A program made the translations under genes and the position numbers. Under the pieces are notes generated by a model that saw only the letters and a list, made by a program, of their open reading frames with translations, had not been told where the DNA came from and did no database searches. Of a stretch of 6,023 nucleotides of DNA, positions 4,705-6,023 are shown piece after piece. Position 1 is the stretch's first letter; the number at the start of each line of letters is the position of its first letter. The stretch is from JAWOJF01 sp046481785. Lineage in GTDB: Bacteria > Bacteroidota > Ignavibacteria > Ignavibacteriales > Ignavibacteriaceae. The stretch spans positions 1 through 6,023 of the forward strand of contig JAWOJF010000244.1 of NCBI GenBank assembly GCA_046481785.1. The letters are read 5' to 3'.

Positions 4705-5895
4705 TTAGCCGGCAGAAGTTACATCTGTCATTTTTTTAAGAACTGCAAACTTTAGATATGCTGTTTCTTTCATTGAGGGTAATTCCGGGTGATCTAATGA
4801 TGCACCGGTAAATTGTATAAGCTGTACTCTCTCCCTGCTTTTTGCTGAGGCCGCGTTTAATACTTCTATAAATTCATCTTTATTTAAATGGTGAGAACAT
4901 GATGAAGTAACAAGAAATCCATTCCGGGATACTACTGCAAGCGCAAGCCTGTTTAACTTTTCATATCCTTTTTTAGCCTGCGGTAAAGTTTTTTTATTTT
5001 TAGCAAATGCCGGCGGATCAATCATTACTACATCAAAGGTTTTCTTTTCAGCAGCACATTTCTCCAGGAAATCAAAAACATCGGAAATAATAAAATCAGC
5101 CGGAGGCACAAAATTATTTAAGGCATAGTTTCTTTTTGCATTTTCAATTTCAGCGGATGAAGAATCAACAAATGTAACAGATAACGCTCCTGCCTTTGAA
5201 GCATGCAGACCAAACCCGCCCGAGTTACAGAAAGCATCCAGTACAGTTTTATTTTTTACAAGCCTCTCAATAAAAAAACGGTTGTCACTCTGGTCAAAAT
5301 AAAAGCCGGTTTTATGCCCTGTTTCAAAATCAACCTGGTATTTAACAGAACCATCATCAATTAATTCATTTTTTATTCCGCCGAGGAGGACTTCATCTTC
5401 TTCAGGTAATCCCTCAAGTTTCCTGAAATAGGATTCATTCTTCGTAAAAATATTTTCTGCGGAAAGTTCTTCTTTCAGTATCTCTGCAATTAATGAAATA
5501 TTTTTCTGCATGCCGTAAGAATATACCTGCAGGACAAATGTATTATTATACTTATCTACTATAATTCCGGGCAGAAGATCCGACTCACTAAATACCAGCC
5601 GGAATGATTCCCTCCCCGGGTAAAAATCTTTCCTTAACTGATATGCCTGCAATATCCTGTTTTTTAAGAATTCCTTCGTGTTGGTAATTTTTTCTCTGGA
5701 AAGTAATCTACCTGCAATTAATGAATTCCGGTTATAAAAAGCAGAACCTATAAGGTTATTTTTGAAATCATAGACAGTAACAATATCACCATTTTCGGCA
5801 GAACCCTCTACCCGGTCAATTTCATTACTAAAAATCCACAGGTGTCCCGATTGAATTCTGCGTTCTTCATTTTTTTTAAGGAATAGTTTCGGCAT
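4705..5895 (-). CDS. rlmI: RlmI-family 23S rRNA (cytosine-C5)-methyltransferase
   Basis: This enzyme probably transfers a methyl group from S-adenosylmethionine to C5 of a cytosine in 23S rRNA (C1962 for E. coli RlmI, also 396 residues). An N-terminal PUA-like RNA-binding domain (about 1-75) contains SGHLWIFSNEI (16-26). A linker domain has DLLPGIIVDKY (106-116). VDFETGHKTGFYFDQSDNR (188-206) is the family signature before the Rossmann methyltransferase fold. That fold has motif I VLDAFCNSGGFG (218-229), acidic Asp244 at the end of beta-2, Asp272, motif IV DPPAF (293-297) and SSCSHH (331-336), whose Cys333 is the likely catalytic thiol. The tail HPELPSMKETAYLK (369-382) is typical. It starts 9 nt after the stop of the upstream gene, so the two are co-transcribed. 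The exact target base is inferred from the family. A paralogous position cannot be excluded. Confidence 0.88.
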   Translation of the reverse strand: MPKLFLKKNEERRIQSGHLWIFSNEIDRVEGSAENGDIVTVYDFKNNLIGSAFYNRNSLIAGRLLSREKITNTKEFLKNRILQAYQLRKDFYPGRESFRLVFSESDLLPGIIVDKYNNTFVLQVYSYGMQKNISLIAEILKEELSAENIFTKNESYFRKLEGLPEEDEVLLGGIKNELIDDGSVKYQVDFETGHKTGFYFDQSDNRFFIERLVKNKTVLDAFCNSGGFGLHASKAGALSVTFVDSSSAEIENAKRNYALNNFVPPADFIISDVFDFLEKCAAEKKTFDVVMIDPPAFAKNKKTLPQAKKGYEKLNRLALAVVSRNGFLVTSSCSHHLNKDEFIEVLNAASAKSRERVQLIQFTGASLDHPELPSMKETAYLKFAVLKKMTDVTSAG

Positions 5896-5904
5896 TCTTA
5901 TAAC

Positions 5905-6023
5905 CTATCTTGTAAATATGTATTGATACTGTGTTTTTCTTGAGTTACCAAAGTTAACCTTAAAACCTGCTGTTTTTATAATATTAACCACAGCCTCACC
6001 CGAGCTGCCGAACAGAGGAAGCA
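5905..6023 (-). CDS. C-terminal end of an unrecognised protein (partial)
   Basis: The last 38 codons of a minus-strand gene are present, ending at TAG (5907-5905), with the rest beyond the window edge. The residues begin LPLFGSSGEAVVNIIKTAGF and end KTQYQYIFTR. The pattern of a helix with small and hydrophobic residues followed by two beta-like strands fits the C-terminus of an alpha/beta domain. I do not recognise the family. It probably is a real gene: the codons read as protein throughout, and the stop lies 9 nt before the methyltransferase start, an operon-type junction. The GATAGG overlapping its stop codon may serve as the ribosome site for the downstream gene. Confidence 0.7.
   Translation of the reverse strand, partial: LPLFGSSGEAVVNIIKTAGFKVNFGNSRKTQYQYIFTR

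Overview
The window is AT-rich bacterial DNA. All five protein genes and the one tRNA lie on the minus strand. Gene content, protein style and promoter-like motifs suggest the FCB group (Bacteroidota, Chlorobiota or Ignavibacteriota). That is inference from style, not a database placement. No mobile enzyme, defence module, biosynthetic cluster or CRISPR array is visible, and I see no undescribed multi-gene system. The unexplained structure is in the non-coding stretches.

Reading in the direction of transcription (from high to low coordinates): the last 38 codons of an unrecognised protein (5905-6023) are followed after 9 nt by an RlmI-family 23S rRNA methyltransferase (4705-5895). After a 98-nt gap come ftsX (3742-4605) and, 12 nt later, a UDP-glucuronate decarboxylase (2752-3729). 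A 416-nt gene-free stretch (2336-2751) separates this from glmS (506-2335). Next is a 244-nt gap filled with 11-bp repeats (262-505), then tRNA-Phe(GAA) (189-261) and a clear intrinsic terminator (148-180). The left end (about 10-121) is a GC-rich block with imperfect inverted ends that resembles a small dispersed element.

Functionally the block is housekeeping with a cell-envelope lean. GlmS makes glucosamine-6-phosphate for peptidoglycan and lipid A precursors. The decarboxylase makes UDP-xylose for surface glycans. FtsX is the membrane half of the FtsEX complex that controls septal peptidoglycan hydrolysis. The methyltransferase and the tRNA serve translation. Only ftsX with the decarboxylase, and the partial gene with the methyltransferase, look tightly co-transcribed.

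Three things deserve a second look: the 11-bp tandem array with its own inverted copies behind glmS (371-475); the GC-rich inverted-end block (10-121); and a 24-bp sequence present in both intergenic regions (312-335 and 2633-2656).
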